Shown: positions 38,608-48,710, counted from the first letter of the stretch. The stretch is DNA of 64,000 nucleotides from Actinotalea lenta (GCF_030586465.1 NZ_JAUQYP010000001.1:1817834-1881833), one strand, 5' to 3'. Notes: generated by a model from the letters alone, not told the origin. Made by a program: numbers and translations.

Positions 38608-40421
38608 GCGTGTCGGTCCGCGACGAGGACGTCGCCGACGCCGCGGGCGGTCGCGAGGAGGGGCGCCGTCGCCGCTCCGTCGCGCTGCTCGGCTCGCTGC
38701 TGCGCCCGGTGCGCGGGCCGGCATGGGGCACCGTGCTGCTGGTGGTCGCGGCGCAGGGCGCGCAGGTCGCCGGGCCCGCGCTGGTCGCGGCCGGGCTGGA
38801 CCGCGGCCTGCCCGCTCTGCGCGACGGCGACCCCGTGCCGCTGCTGCTCGCGGCGGGAGGCTACGTCGTCACCGCCCTGCTCGGCGGGGTGCTCACCGCG
38901 GCCACGGTCCGGGCCTCGGCGCGCGTCAGCCAGGCGATCCTGCTCGACCTGCGACGCCGCGTCTTCCGGCACACCCAGCTGCTGAGCCTGGAGTTCCACG
39001 AGCGCTACACCTCGGGCCGGATCATCTCCCGGCAGACCTCGGACCTGGACGCCGTGCGCGAGCTCCTGGACGGCGGGATCACGACGCTTGCGACCAGTGG
39101 CCTGGCGATGCTGCTCACCGCGGCGTCACTGACGGTGCTGGACTGGCGCAGCGGGGCCGTCCTGCTGGTCGCGGTGATCCCCGGCGCGATCCTCACCCGG
39201 TGGTTCCAGACCCGGTCGCAGGTCACCTACCGGCGCAGCCGCACCGCGTCGGCCCGTCTGATCGTGCGCTTCGTGGAGACCATGACCGGGATGCGCGCCG
39301 TGCAGGCGTTCCGACGGGAGGCGGCCGAGCGGCGGCGGTACGGCGACCGTGCCGAGGAGTACCGGTCCGCGAACGACGCCGCGATCCGGCTCAACGGGGT
39401 CTTCGACACGGGTCTCACCCTGATCGGCAACCTCACGGTCGCCACCGTGCTGGTGGTCGGTGGGCTGCGTGTGCTGCACGGCGGGATCGACGTCGGCGTG
39501 CTGGTCGCAGCCGTGCTCTACGCCCGGCGGTTCTTCGCCCCGCTCAGCCAGATCGGCATGTTCTACAACTCCTTCCAGTCCGCCAACGCCGCACTGGAGA
39601 AGCTCGCGACCCTGCTGGCCGAGGAGCCCACCGTTCCAGCGCCGCAGCATCCCGTCGCCCTGGCGACCCCGCGCGGTGACGTGCGCTTCGAGGCAGTGGA
39701 GTTCGGGTACGGGACGGGCCCGGTGGTGCTGCCCCGGTTCGACCTGCACCTGCCCGCCGGGCGGACCGTGGCACTGGTGGGGGAGACCGGAGCCGGCAAG
39801 TCGACCGTCGCCAAGCTGCTGGCCCGGTTCTACGACCCGCGGCACGGACGCGTGCTGCTCGACGGTGTCGACCTGCGTGACCTCGACCCGGCGGACCTGC
39901 GGCGTGCGGTCGTGATGGTCACCCAGGAGGCATACCTGTTCTCCGGATCGGTCGCGGCGAACATCGCGCTCGGGCGTCCCGGTGCGACGCGGGCGGAGAT
40001 CGAGCGCGCGGCCCGCGCGGTGGGGGTGCATGACCTGGTGGCTTCCTTGCCCGCCGGTTACGACACCCTGGTGGACAAGCGGGGTGTGCGGCTCTCGGCA
40101 GGCCAACGACAGCTGGTCTCGTTCGCGCGAGCGTTCCTCGCCGACCCGGCCCTCCTCGTCCTGGACGAGGCGACGAGCTCGCTGGACGTCCCGGGTGAGC
40201 GGCTCGTGCAGGACGGCCTGCGGACGTTGCTCGCGGACCGCAGCGCCGTGGTCATCGCCCACCGGCTGTCCACCGTGATGACCGCGGACCGGGTGCTCGT
40301 CGTGGCCCGGGGCCGGGTGGTCGAGGATGGCAGCCCGGACGAGCTGGTCCGAGCCGGCGGTCGGTTCGCCGCCCTGCACGCGGAGTGGCGCGCGTCGGTG
40401 GGAGGAGCCGGCCTCGTGTGA
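38604..40421 (+). CDS. ABC exporter half-transporter with canonical Walker B
   Basis: A 605-residue partner subunit starting at ATG 38604 within the previous stop. There are six helices, then Walker A GETGAGKST, VMVTQEAYLFSGSVAANIALG with a normal Q-loop, and LLVLDEATSSLD with the catalytic Glu. The ABC signature is LSAGQRQLVSFARAF (Ala for the second-position Gly), so the two composite ATP sites are asymmetric. Multidrug, lipid or peptide export is typical for such pairs. The cargo is not indicated by the neighbours. Confidence 0.88.
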   Translation: MSVSVRDEDVADAAGGREEGRRRRSVALLGSLLRPVRGPAWGTVLLVVAAQGAQVAGPALVAAGLDRGLPALRDGDPVPLLLAAGGYVVTALLGGVLTAATVRASARVSQAILLDLRRRVFRHTQLLSLEFHERYTSGRIISRQTSDLDAVRELLDGGITTLATSGLAMLLTAASLTVLDWRSGAVLLVAVIPGAILTRWFQTRSQVTYRRSRTASARLIVRFVETMTGMRAVQAFRREAAERRRYGDRAEEYRSANDAAIRLNGVFDTGLTLIGNLTVATVLVVGGLRVLHGGIDVGVLVAAVLYARRFFAPLSQIGMFYNSFQSANAALEKLATLLAEEPTVPAPQHPVALATPRGDVRFEAVEFGYGTGPVVLPRFDLHLPAGRTVALVGETGAGKSTVAKLLARFYDPRHGRVLLDGVDLRDLDPADLRRAVVMVTQEAYLFSGSVAANIALGRPGATRAEIERAARAVGVHDLVASLPAGYDTLVDKRGVRLSAGQRQLVSFARAFLADPALLVLDEATSSLDVPGERLVQDGLRTLLADRSAVVIAHRLSTVMTADRVLVVARGRVVEDGSPDELVRAGGRFAALHAEWRASVGGAGLV

Positions 40422-40458
40422 TCCCGGGCGGGGTTGTCAGTCACGGGCGCAGGCGGCC

Positions 40459-41235
40459 TCAGAACTCTCCGTAGCGCATGCGTGCCAGCGCATAGCCGCC
40501 GTAGCACGCCATCCCGGCGGCGATCGCGGCGACGACGACCTGACCGGCGGGCAGGCCGAGCAGGGAGTGCAGCGCCGTGTCCAGCCCGCCGGTCTTCTGC
40601 GGGTCGTGCTGGACCGCCGCGAGCAGGAACAGGCCGCCGATGGCCGCGATAGCGAGCCCACGCGTCGCCAGTCCGATCCGGGCGAGCTGGACCACCCACG
40701 GGGGCGGATCGGGTCGCAGCTGCTTGCGGAAGCTCCCCTGTGCGGCCCGCCACACCTGGACGGCTCCCACCGCCAGGATCACCAGCCCGACCGCGCCCAC
40801 TGTCACGACGCCGACGGTCCGGTCCATGAGGCGGGCGGACAGGCTCCTGGCCTGCTGGCTGCCACCCCCGGACGAGCCCAGGAGCACGGAGAGGCTGACG
40901 AACGCGAGTGCCGCGTGCACAAGGGCCCGAGCGGCGGGCGGCAGCCGATCCTTGCCGCGTCGGACCAGCGCCTCGGTCACCTGCCACACGGCGAGCAGTG
41001 CGAACCCGCCCGCCGCGATCCACAGCAACCCCTGGCCCAGGGTGGTCCCGGCGAGCTGGCGCAGTGCACCCGTCTGGTCGGCGTTCTGACCGCCCGACCC
41101 GAACGCCAGCTGGAGCGCCAGCCACGCCAGGATCAGGTGCACGAGGCCCGACGCGCCGAGGCCCACACGGGCGCCGATCTCCAGCACCGCTGAGTCGTTG
41201 ACGCGCCGGGCAGCGGCGCGGGCGGAACGGGGCAT
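40459..41235 (-). CDS. DUF1206 family membrane protein
   Basis: A 258-residue membrane protein with six hydrophobic segments arranged as three similar pairs, each containing an ARxGLxARGL-like motif (IGARVGLGASGLVHLILAW, ARALVHAALAFVSL, IGLATRGLAIAAIGGLFL). This threefold repeat is the mark of DUF1206. ATG 41235 has GATCCT six bases upstream and no Shine-Dalgarno. Function is unknown. It is convergent with the ABC exporter and divergent from the phosphoribosyltransferase. Confidence 0.82.
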   Translation of the reverse strand: MPRSARAAARRVNDSAVLEIGARVGLGASGLVHLILAWLALQLAFGSGGQNADQTGALRQLAGTTLGQGLLWIAAGGFALLAVWQVTEALVRRGKDRLPPAARALVHAALAFVSLSVLLGSSGGGSQQARSLSARLMDRTVGVVTVGAVGLVILAVGAVQVWRAAQGSFRKQLRPDPPPWVVQLARIGLATRGLAIAAIGGLFLLAAVQHDPQKTGGLDTALHSLLGLPAGQVVVAAIAAGMACYGGYALARMRYGEF

Positions 41236-41366
41236 TCCGGCAGGATCGCATCGGGACGGCGATCCCGCGCGGGCTGGCACGCCTACCGGGACCCGTGCCC
41301 GGCACACGTGGCCGGTCGCCTGCGCGTTCGGCCCCGCGCGCGGGCGCCTATCGCTAGCCTCGCCCC

Positions 41367-41957
41367 ATGACCGACGAGACCCCTGAGGGCACGGACCTGC
41401 CGAGCGATCGCGAGGTCCTCACGTGGGAGCTCCTGGGGGAGGCCACCCGCCACCTGGCACAGGCGGTGGTGGACTCGGGGTTCGCCGTCGACGTGGTGGT
41501 CGCGGTGGCCCGGGGCGGCCTGCCCGCCGGCGGTGCGATGGCGTACGCGTTGGGCACCAAGGCAGTCGGCACGCTCAACGTCGAGTTCTACACGGGCGTG
41601 GACCAGCGCCTCGCGGCTCCGGCGGTCCTCCCGCCGCTGCTGGACACCGACGCGCTCACGGGCCTGCACGCGCTGGTCGTCGACGACGTGGCGGACACCG
41701 GGGAGACACTCGCCCTCGTCCGTGACCTCATGGCGCAGCACTGCGCCCAGGTGCGCACCGCGGTGCTCTACGCCAAGTCGCGCTCGGTGATCGAGCCGGA
41801 CTACGTGTGGCGTCGCACCGACCGCTGGATCACGTTCCCGTGGTCGGCGCTGCCCGTGGTGTCCGGCGACACACCGGTGGCCCGGGCCGTCGAGGCGGAC
41901 ACCGTCGCCCTGGCTGCCGAGCCGGGGGCAGACACCGGCGAGCAGCCGGAGGCGTGA
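41367..41957 (+). CDS. Purine-type phosphoribosyltransferase
   Basis: This 196-residue type I PRTase has the PRPP-binding loop ALVVDDVADTGETLALV and the conserved VVAVARGGLPAGGAMAYALG segment with the pyrophosphate-binding Arg-Gly-Gly. It resembles the xanthine/hypoxanthine PRTase group (WITFPWSALPV near the end), but the base specificity cannot be stated. ATG 41367 has TAGCCT exactly 6 bases upstream and no ribosome-binding site, so a leaderless transcript is likely. Confidence 0.82.
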   Translation: MTDETPEGTDLPSDREVLTWELLGEATRHLAQAVVDSGFAVDVVVAVARGGLPAGGAMAYALGTKAVGTLNVEFYTGVDQRLAAPAVLPPLLDTDALTGLHALVVDDVADTGETLALVRDLMAQHCAQVRTAVLYAKSRSVIEPDYVWRRTDRWITFPWSALPVVSGDTPVARAVEADTVALAAEPGADTGEQPEA

Positions 41958-41972
41958 CCGTCGCGCGGCGCC

Positions 41973-42749
41973 TCACAGGTGCAGCTCTGCCACCAGACCG
42001 CCAGTCGGCTCCTTGGACCCACCCTGCGGCTCCTCGGTCACCATGACCGCGGTGACGTCGGACAGGTCGCCCTGCACGACGGTCATGACCTCGCCGTCGT
42101 GCGGGACGAACGTCGGCCCCGCCGCCATGGAGCCGTCGGCGTGCATCATCCAGACCTGGTAGACCATCCCGCTGCGCGCAGGCATCGGCACGTCGTCACC
42201 CATCACCGCGGCGGCGTCCACGGAGGGGCTCATGACGAGGTGGCTCGAGCCGAGCCCGAGGTCGTGGCTGATCATGTCGGGCGCGGACAGGATCCGGATC
42301 ACCTCGGCCTGGGCGGCCTCGTGGGCGCTCTCGGTCTGCTGTGAGCGGACGAACAGCACGCCGCCCACCGCGAGCAGCACCGCGACCGAGGCCGCTGCTG
42401 CGGTGACCGGCCAGGAGGTCAGCCGCGCTGACCACGACCGGCGCCGGCGCGCGGGCGCTCTCGCGTCGCGCTGGGTGGGGACCGGTACGTCGGCGCGCTG
42501 GGCATCTGCCGTCGCCGCGACGGCAGGGGGATACTGCGGCGTGCGCGCGATGCGGTCCCGCACGAGGTCGCGGAGCCCGGGTGGCGGCGTGGTCGCCTCG
42601 GCGGCGCCCATCGTCGTGGCGGCCGCGCGCAGCGAGTCGACCTCGGCCCGGCAGTCGGCGCAACCCGGCAGGTGCGCTTCGAACTCGGCCCGCTCATCGG
42701 CGTCCAGGGCGTCCAGGACGTAGGCACCGGTCAGCGCGTGCAGGTTCAC
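41973..42749 (-). CDS. rskA: Anti-sigma-K factor
   Basis: A 258-residue single-pass membrane protein. The N-terminal anti-sigma domain has the zinc-type HLPGCADC (H-x3-C-x2-C). A helix at about 113-135 follows a basic stretch. The outer domain contains the RskA landmarks YQVWMMHADGSMAAGPTF and ends ...LVAELHL. GTG 42749 overlaps the sigma-factor stop (GTGA). In mycobacteria RskA sequesters SigK and is cleaved by regulated proteolysis. Confidence 0.9.
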   Translation of the reverse strand: MNLHALTGAYVLDALDADERAEFEAHLPGCADCRAEVDSLRAAATTMGAAEATTPPPGLRDLVRDRIARTPQYPPAVAATADAQRADVPVPTQRDARAPARRRRSWSARLTSWPVTAAAASVAVLLAVGGVLFVRSQQTESAHEAAQAEVIRILSAPDMISHDLGLGSSHLVMSPSVDAAAVMGDDVPMPARSGMVYQVWMMHADGSMAAGPTFVPHDGEVMTVVQGDLSDVTAVMVTEEPQGGSKEPTGGLVAELHL

Positions 42750-43333
42750 CGTCCCACCCCTTCTCCCAGAGCATCTCTCAACCGGATCAGACCGTCCCGG
42801 ATCCGGGTCTTCGCGGTCCCGAGCGGGACCGCCAGGACGGCGGACACCTCCTGATGGGTGTACCCGCGCCAGTAGGCGAGCTCGATCGCCTCACGTTGGA
42901 CGGGGCTCAACCCGGACATCGCCCGCCGCACCCGGACCGCGTCCAGGGAGCGTTCCGCGGCCGCGTGGACCTCGTCGGCGTGCGGCACGTCGTGCACCGC
43001 CGCGGCTCGGGTGGCGATGCCGGACTGCGTCTCCTCCCGCCGGACGCGATCCACGGCGCGCCGGTGCGCGATGGTCATCACCCACGCCATGGCGCTGCCC
43101 TTGCTCGGGTCGAAGCGTGGTGCCTGCCGCCAGACCTCGACGAGCACGTCCTGGGCCACGTCCTGAGCCAGGTGCGGGTCGCGCAGCACCCGCAGGGCCA
43201 GCCCGTAGACCGGTCCGGCCACCCGCGGGTAGAGCGCGTCGAAGGCCGCGGCGTCGCCTCGGGCGATCGCCGCGACCAGCGACTCGGCGGTCGGGGAGCG
43301 CTCGGGCTCCCCGACCGCCGGCTGCGCGTCCAC
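42746..43333 (-). CDS. sigK: ECF RNA polymerase sigma factor SigK
   Basis: A 195-residue ECF sigma factor. Region 2 spans FDALYPRVAGPVYGLALRVL with AQDVAQDVLVEVWRQA, and region 4 contains LSPVQREAIELAYWRGYTHQ and VPLGTAKTRIRDGLIRLR. GTG 43333 begins three bases after the lipoprotein stop, and the C-terminus is coupled to rskA. The gene pair and sequence match the SigK-RskA system, which responds to extracytoplasmic, redox-type cues in mycobacteria. Confidence 0.9.
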   Translation of the reverse strand: MDAQPAVGEPERSPTAESLVAAIARGDAAAFDALYPRVAGPVYGLALRVLRDPHLAQDVAQDVLVEVWRQAPRFDPSKGSAMAWVMTIAHRRAVDRVRREETQSGIATRAAAVHDVPHADEVHAAAERSLDAVRVRRAMSGLSPVQREAIELAYWRGYTHQEVSAVLAVPLGTAKTRIRDGLIRLRDALGEGVGR

Positions 43334-43336
43334 GTC

Positions 43337-43651
43337 TCAGCCGCCACTTCCGTCCGTCATCGCGCCGGCGGTCATGCTGTCCGACGGCGCGTCCGAGGAC
43401 ACCCCGTCGCCGGACATCGTGTCACCCGACATGCCGTCCGAGGGCATGTCGGAGGACGTGCTCCCCTCGCTGGACATCGGGTCGGACGACATCGACTCGT
43501 CGCCCATGCTGTCGGACGACATCGAGTCGCTGGGCTCCATGCTGCTCGGGGTCATCGTGTCGTCCGAGGCCGGCTTCGTGTCGTTGCACCCGGCCAGCAG
43601 TCCTGCGATGAGCAGTGCTGCGGCGGGTAGGGCGATCATTCGGCGGTTCAT
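43337..43651 (-). CDS. Met/Ser/Asp-rich lipoprotein heading the sigK operon
   Basis: A 104-residue predicted lipoprotein. The signal [15 protein letters not shown] is followed by the lipobox LLAGC (Cys22). The mature 82 residues are almost entirely Ser, Asp, Met, Gly and Pro in short [14 protein letters not shown]-like repeats, with eleven Met and no further Cys. It is very acidic. Met and Asp clusters suit metal binding or oxidation sensing, but no family is recognised. It lies three bases upstream of sigK in the same direction and is divergent from the ileS leader. Confidence 0.75.
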   Translation of the reverse strand: MNRRMIALPAAALLIAGLLAGCNDTKPASDDTMTPSSMEPSDSMSSDSMGDESMSSDPMSSEGSTSSDMPSDGMSGDTMSGDGVSSDAPSDSMTAGAMTDGSGG

Positions 43652-43760
43652 GCGTCCCCCTCGCGGGTCGGAGCCGTTCCGGACACCCGGTCTTCGCGCC
43701 CCGGGCCACGCCGGATGGGGTCGAGGGACCGCTCCCTGGGGACTCGGCGCTCCGAGCGGT

Positions 43761-43967
43761 TACCATCGGGCGCACAGGCGTCGACCCGGCCATCACCGGC
43801 GAGCCTCCGGAAGAACGGGCCGCGCGCGGCCTCAGTAGAACCGGACGGGGCAGGCCCGTCACAGCCGTCGCAGAGTGGCCGTCGAGGGATCGGCGGCAAG
43901 CGGGGTGGTACCGCGGTGAGGCCCGACCGGGCGTCGTCGTCCTCGCGACCCGATGCGTCCCACGGAG
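43761..43967 (+). promoter_or_regulatory. Translational T-box leader of ileS (isoleucine)
   Basis: TACCAT at 43761-43766 is a likely -10. The leader contains the canonical T-box AAGCGGGGTGGTACCGCGG (43898-43916), with TGGT for pairing with the uncharged tRNA acceptor end, N = T matching discriminator A. In the short stem I the specifier ATC is at 43792-43794 within CCGGCCATCACCGGCGAG, followed by CCGGAAGAACGGGC. No intrinsic terminator with a T-run follows. GGAG at 43964-43967 sits 5 bases before GTG 43973, so the anti-antisequestrator logic probably controls ribosome access, as in other actinobacterial ileS leaders. Confidence 0.92.
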
Positions 43968-43972
43968 CCCGC

Positions 43973-46900
43973 GTGTACCCGAAGCACCGCCCGACCGCCC
44001 CTGTCCCCGCGTCGCCCGACCTGCCGGGCGTCGAGCGCGACGTGCTCGCACACTGGGACGTGGACGGCACGTTCGTCGCCTCGGTCGAGGCCCGCGAGGC
44101 GGGCCGGCACGGCGACAACGAGTTCGTGTTCTACGACGGTCCGCCGTTCGCCAACGGCCTGCCGCACTACGGCCACCTGCTGACCGGCTACGTCAAGGAC
44201 GTCGTGCCGCGCTACCAGACCATGCGCGGGCGGCGCGTGGAGCGCCGGTTCGGCTGGGACACCCACGGCCTGCCCGCCGAGCTCGAGGCCGAGCGGATCC
44301 TGGGGATCACCGACAAGTCCCAGATCGAGGAGATGGGCATCGCGGCCTTCAACGCCGCGTGCCGTGAGTCGGTCCTGCGCTACACCGGGGAATGGGAGCG
44401 CTACGTCACCCGGCAGGCGCGGTGGGTGGACTTCGAGAACGACTACAAGACGCTCGACCTGACCTTCATGGAGTCGGTCCTCTGGGCGTTCAAGCAGCTC
44501 TACGACAAGGACCTGGCCTACGAGGGCTACCGCGTCCTGCCGTACTGCTGGCGGGACCAGACGCCGCTGTCCAACCACGAGCTGCGGATGGACGACGACG
44601 TGTACGCCGACCGCCAGGACCGCACGGTCACGGTGACGTTCCCCCTGGTGGGGGAGCGCGCCGAGGCGCTCGGCCTGTCCGGCGTGGCGGCGCTGGCCTG
44701 GACGACGACGCCCTGGACGCTGCCGACGAACGCCGCGCTCGCCGTCGGTCCGGACATCACCTACGTGGTGGTCCCGCACGCGGTCCCTGAGGGTGAGCGG
44801 ACCGGCAAGCAGGCCCGGCTCGCGAGCGGCTCGTTCCTGCTGGCCGCGGACCGGCTCGCCGCGCACGCCAAGGACCTCGGGTACGAGTCGCCCGAGGCCG
44901 CCCAGGCCGCCGTGACGGCGCGCCTGGTCGGCTCGGACCTGGCGGGGGTGCGCTACCGGCGGCTGTGGGACTGGTTCGTCGAGGGCTACGGCGACGCCGC
45001 CTTCCAGGTGCTGGTCGAGGACTACGTCACCACGGAGGACGGCACCGGTGTGGTGCACGAGTCGCCCGCGTACGGCGAGATCGACCAAGAGTCCTGCGAG
45101 CGGGTCGGCATCCCCACGATCCTGTCCGTCGACGCCGGCGGCGTGTTCACCTCCGCGGTCCCGGACTTCGCCGGTCAGCAGGTGTTCGACGCCAACCCGG
45201 CGATCATCCGGCGTCTGGAGGCCGATGGGCGCCTGCTGCGCGAGTCCAGCTACGTGCACTCCTACCCGCACTGCTGGCGGTGCCGGAACCCGCTGATCTA
45301 CAAGGCGGTGTCCAGCTGGTTCGTGCGGGTCAGCCAGTTCCGTGACCGGATGGTCGAGCTCAACCAGCAGATCACCTGGGTGCCCGAGCACATCAAGGAC
45401 GGCCAGTTCGGCAAGTGGCTCGCCGGTGCGCGCGACTGGTCGATCTCCCGCAACCGGTACTGGGGCACCCCCATCCCGGTGTGGGTGAGCGATGACGCGG
45501 CACACCCGCGGATCGACGTGTACGGCTCGCTGGCGGACATGGAGCGCGACTTCGGGCGGCTGCCCCGCAACGAGGCGGGCGAGGTCGACCTGCACCGGCC
45601 GTGGATCGACGACCTCACCCGGCCCAACCCCGACGACCCGACCGGCGCGTCCACGATGCGCCGCATCCCGGACGTGCTGGACGTGTGGTTCGACTCGGGG
45701 TCGATGCCGTTCGCGCAGGTGCACTACCCCTTCGAGAACGCGGACTGGTTCGAGCACCACTACCCGGGCGACTTCATCGTGGAGTACATCGGGCAGACCC
45801 GCGGCTGGTTCTACACGCTGCATGTGCTGGCCACGGCGCTGTTCGACCGGCCGGCGTTCAGCACGTGCGTGTCGCACGGCATCGTGCTGGGCGACGACGG
45901 TCGCAAGGCGAGCAAGTCGCTGCGCAACTTCCCCGACCCGTCGGCGATGTTCGACAAGTACGGCTCGGACGCCGTCCGCTGGTCGCTGATGAGCTCGCCG
46001 GTGCTGCGCGGCGGGAACCTGGTGGTCGCCGAGGAGAACATCCGCGACGGTGTGCGTCAGGTGCTGCTGCCGCTGTGGAGCACCTGGTACTTCTTCACGC
46101 TGTACGCGGGCGCGGCGAACGGCGGCGCGGGGTACGAGGCGCAGCCGGTGACCGCCGACCGGGCCCCCGGGCTCCCGGTGCTGGACCGGTACGTCCTGGC
46201 GCGCACCCACGACCTCGTGGAGCGCGTGACCACCGAGCTCGACGCGTTCGACGTCGCGGCGGCCTGCGAGGCCGTCCGTGACCACCTCGACATGCTCACC
46301 AACTGGTATGTGCGCACCCAGCGCGAGCGGTTCTGGTCGGAGGATTCCGATGCGTTCGACACGCTCTACACCGCCCTGGAGGTGCTGACCCGGGTCATGG
46401 CCCCGCTGGCGCCGATGGTGGCCGAGGAGGTCTGGCGCGGCCTGACCGGTGGGCGCAGCGTGCACCTGACGGACTGGCCGGCCGCCGGCGGCGCCCTGGT
46501 GCCCGACGCCGGGCTGGTCTCGGCGATGGGGCGGGTGCGCGAGGTGGTGTCCAGCACGCTCGGACTGCGCAAGGCCAACGGGCTACGGGTGCGCCAGCCG
46601 CTGCGTGAGCTCGGCGTCGCGGTGTCCGACCCGGCCGCGATCGAGCCGTACGTGGACCTGCTCGCGGCGGAGCTCAACGTCAAGAGCGTCACGCTCGTGG
46701 ACGTCGCCGAGGTCGGGCTCGCGGAGCTGGGTGTGGAGCAGCGGCTCGCGGTCAACGCCCGGGCCGCGGGACCCCGTCTCGGGCGTCAGGTGCAGTCCGT
46801 CATCCGCGCCGCGAAGGCCGGCCGGTGGTCCGCGACGGGGGATGCGGTCACGGTGGAGACCGACGAGGGCCCGGTGGCGCTCGCGGACGGCGAGTACGAG

Positions 46901-47242
46901 CTGACCACGGTCGTGGCCTCGGGTGGCCCCGCCGACCGGGTGGCTGCCGTGCTGTCGGACGGTGGCGTGGTGCTGCTGGACACCGCGGTGGACGCCCAGC
47001 TCGAGGCGGAAGGCTTCGCCAACGACGTGGTGCGTGCGGTCCAGGACGAGCGCAAGGCCGCCGGCCTCCAGGTCAGCGACCGGATCCGGCTCGTGCTGAC
47101 CGTGCCCGCGGAGCGCGTCGACGCGCTGCAGGTGCACCTGGACCTCGTGTCCCGGGAGACCTTGGCGCGCGAGGCCCGGGTGCAGGTCGGCGACGTCCCG
47201 GACGGTGCGGTCGCGGGCGTCGCGCTCGAGGTGCTGGCGTGA
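43973..47242 (+). CDS. ileS: Isoleucine-tRNA ligase, eukaryote-like (mupirocin-tolerant type)
   Basis: This 1089-residue class I synthetase starts at GTG 43973, the first start after the T-box and GGAG. The HIGH motif is [10 protein letters not shown]. The KMSKS counterpart is [10 protein letters not shown], the variant seen in the longer, eukaryote-like IleRS type that is commonly less sensitive to mupirocin. The CP1 editing domain begins near [17 protein letters not shown] Cys pair lies in [14 protein letters not shown]. Its stop overlaps the folC start, linking translation of both. Confidence 0.96.
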   Translation: MYPKHRPTAPVPASPDLPGVERDVLAHWDVDGTFVASVEAREAGRHGDNEFVFYDGPPFANGLPHYGHLLTGYVKDVVPRYQTMRGRRVERRFGWDTHGLPAELEAERILGITDKSQIEEMGIAAFNAACRESVLRYTGEWERYVTRQARWVDFENDYKTLDLTFMESVLWAFKQLYDKDLAYEGYRVLPYCWRDQTPLSNHELRMDDDVYADRQDRTVTVTFPLVGERAEALGLSGVAALAWTTTPWTLPTNAALAVGPDITYVVVPHAVPEGERTGKQARLASGSFLLAADRLAAHAKDLGYESPEAAQAAVTARLVGSDLAGVRYRRLWDWFVEGYGDAAFQVLVEDYVTTEDGTGVVHESPAYGEIDQESCERVGIPTILSVDAGGVFTSAVPDFAGQQVFDANPAIIRRLEADGRLLRESSYVHSYPHCWRCRNPLIYKAVSSWFVRVSQFRDRMVELNQQITWVPEHIKDGQFGKWLAGARDWSISRNRYWGTPIPVWVSDDAAHPRIDVYGSLADMERDFGRLPRNEAGEVDLHRPWIDDLTRPNPDDPTGASTMRRIPDVLDVWFDSGSMPFAQVHYPFENADWFEHHYPGDFIVEYIGQTRGWFYTLHVLATALFDRPAFSTCVSHGIVLGDDGRKASKSLRNFPDPSAMFDKYGSDAVRWSLMSSPVLRGGNLVVAEENIRDGVRQVLLPLWSTWYFFTLYAGAANGGAGYEAQPVTADRAPGLPVLDRYVLARTHDLVERVTTELDAFDVAAACEAVRDHLDMLTNWYVRTQRERFWSEDSDAFDTLYTALEVLTRVMAPLAPMVAEEVWRGLTGGRSVHLTDWPAAGGALVPDAGLVSAMGRVREVVSSTLGLRKANGLRVRQPLRELGVAVSDPAAIEPYVDLLAAELNVKSVTLVDVAEVGLAELGVEQRLAVNARAAGPRLGRQVQSVIRAAKAGRWSATGDAVTVETDEGPVALADGEYELTTVVASGGPADRVAAVLSDGGVVLLDTAVDAQLEAEGFANDVVRAVQDERKAAGLQVSDRIRLVLTVPAERVDALQVHLDLVSRETLAREARVQVGDVPDGAVAGVALEVLA

Positions 47243-48621
47243 GCGGCGAGGACCGCGGGCGCGCCGCGGACACCCCCGAGGAGCTCGACGCGCTCCAGGA
47301 GGTCTACGCGGGCCTCCTGGCGCGGGCGCCGGAGCACGACGTGGCGCCGTCGACGGAGCGCGTCGAAGCGGTGTGCGACCTGCTGGGTCACCCGGAGCGC
47401 TCGTTCCGGGTGCTGCACGTCGCGGGCACCAACGGCAAGACCTCGACCGCGCGGATGGCCGAGCGCCTCCTGCGCGAGCACGGCCTGCGCACGGGCCTGT
47501 ACACCAGCCCACACCTGACGAGTGTGACCGAGCGGATCCGGGTCGACGGCGAGCCGTTGTCCGCAGCGGAGTTCGTGGCCGCGTGGCAGGACGTGGCGCC
47601 GTACGTGCACATGGTCGATGCCCGTTCCGCGCAGACCGGTGGGCCGCGGATGAGCTACTTCGAGGTCCTCACGGTGATGGCGTTCGCGGCGTTCGCCGAC
47701 GCTCCCGTGGAGGTCGCCGTCGTCGAGGTGGGCATGGGCGGCCGGTGGGACGCGACGAACGTCGTCCAGCCCGAGGTGGCCGTGGTCACGCCGATCGCGC
47801 GCGACCACGAGCGCTGGCTCGGCCATGAGCTGGTGGACATCGCCGGCGAGAAGGCGGGCGTGCTCAAGGAGCGGGTCACCGCGGTCCTCGCCGAGCAGCG
47901 CGAGGAGGTCGACGGCGTGCTGCTGGCCGCCGCTGCCGAGCGCGGCGCGCGCGTGCTTCGCGAGGGTGTCGACCTGGAGGTGCTCTCGCGGCAGGTCGCG
48001 GTGGGCGGCCAGCTCGTCGACCTGCGAACCCCCGGAGGGGTCTACGCGGACGTGTTCCTCCCGTTGCACGGCGAGCACCAGGCCCACAACGCGGTGCTCG
48101 CCCTGACGGCCGTCGAGTCCATGCTGCGCGGCGTGGGGGCGCTCGTGGCCGGGCCGGTGGAGGCCGCCTTCGCGGACGTCAGCTCGCCGGGTCGACTCGA
48201 GCTGGTGCGCAGCTCCCCGGCCGTGCTGGTGGACGCCGCGCACAACCCGCACGGCGCGGAGGCACTGGCCGCCGCCGTGCGCGAGGCGTTCACCTTCGAG
48301 CGGCTCGTCGGCGTCGTCGGTGTGCTCGCGGACAAGGACGCCGAGCAGATCCTGGCTGCGCTCGAGCCGCTCATGGACGACGTCGTGGTGACGCGGTCGT
48401 CGTCCGAGCGAGCTCTGGACGTGGCCGACCTGGCCGAGGTGGCCACCGACGTGTTCGGCGAGGACCGGGTGCACGCCGTGGACCGGCTGGACGAGGCGAT
48501 CGCGCGCGCGACCGACCTGGCCGAGCAGGGCGTCAGCGGGTCGCCCACCGGGGCCGGCGTCCTGGTCACCGGCTCGATCACGCTGGTCGCCGAGGCCCGC
48601 ACGCTGTTCGGCCGCGCCTGA
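47239..48621 (+). CDS. folC: Folylpolyglutamate synthase / dihydrofolate synthase
   Basis: This 460-residue Mur-ligase-fold enzyme adds glutamates to folates and makes dihydrofolate from dihydropteroate. GTG 47239 overlaps the ileS stop (GTGA). ATP loop: [18 protein letters not shown]. Family segments: [45 protein letters not shown] and [15 protein letters not shown]. The length is normal. In many actinobacteria folC is followed directly by DUF4233 and ndk. Here the dhaKLM cassette lies between them. Confidence 0.95.
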   Translation: MSGEDRGRAADTPEELDALQEVYAGLLARAPEHDVAPSTERVEAVCDLLGHPERSFRVLHVAGTNGKTSTARMAERLLREHGLRTGLYTSPHLTSVTERIRVDGEPLSAAEFVAAWQDVAPYVHMVDARSAQTGGPRMSYFEVLTVMAFAAFADAPVEVAVVEVGMGGRWDATNVVQPEVAVVTPIARDHERWLGHELVDIAGEKAGVLKERVTAVLAEQREEVDGVLLAAAAERGARVLREGVDLEVLSRQVAVGGQLVDLRTPGGVYADVFLPLHGEHQAHNAVLALTAVESMLRGVGALVAGPVEAAFADVSSPGRLELVRSSPAVLVDAAHNPHGAEALAAAVREAFTFERLVGVVGVLADKDAEQILAALEPLMDDVVVTRSSSERALDVADLAEVATDVFGEDRVHAVDRLDEAIARATDLAEQGVSGSPTGAGVLVTGSITLVAEARTLFGRA

Positions 48622-48644
48622 GTCGGCCCGGGGCGGGTCGTGTC

Positions 48645-48668
48645 GGCCGTGCACATACGTGCATGGCC
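48645..48668 (+). repeat. Inverted repeat after folC / ahead of dhaK
   Basis: GGCCGTGCAC-ATAC-GTGCATGGCC has 10-base arms with a single G:T pairing, and TGCAC is repeated again at 48671-48675. It could end the ileS-folC transcript as a hairpin or act as an operator for dhaKLM, as it lies just upstream of TTGACC (48685-48690), a good -35. Confidence 0.5.
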
Positions 48669-48694
48669 GATGCACGCTCTCCCCTTGACCCCGT

Positions 48695-48710
48695 TGTGAC
48701 CTGCTGCACA
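48695..48710 (+). promoter_or_regulatory. Candidate CRP/GlxR-type operator upstream of dhaK
   Basis: TGTGACCTGCTGCACA matches TGTGA-N6-TCACA in 9 of the 10 defined positions. It follows a TTGACC -35-like hexamer and is 94 bases before the dhaK start. cAMP-receptor-type control of glycerol/dihydroxyacetone catabolism would make physiological sense. Use of the site is inferred. Confidence 0.45.
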
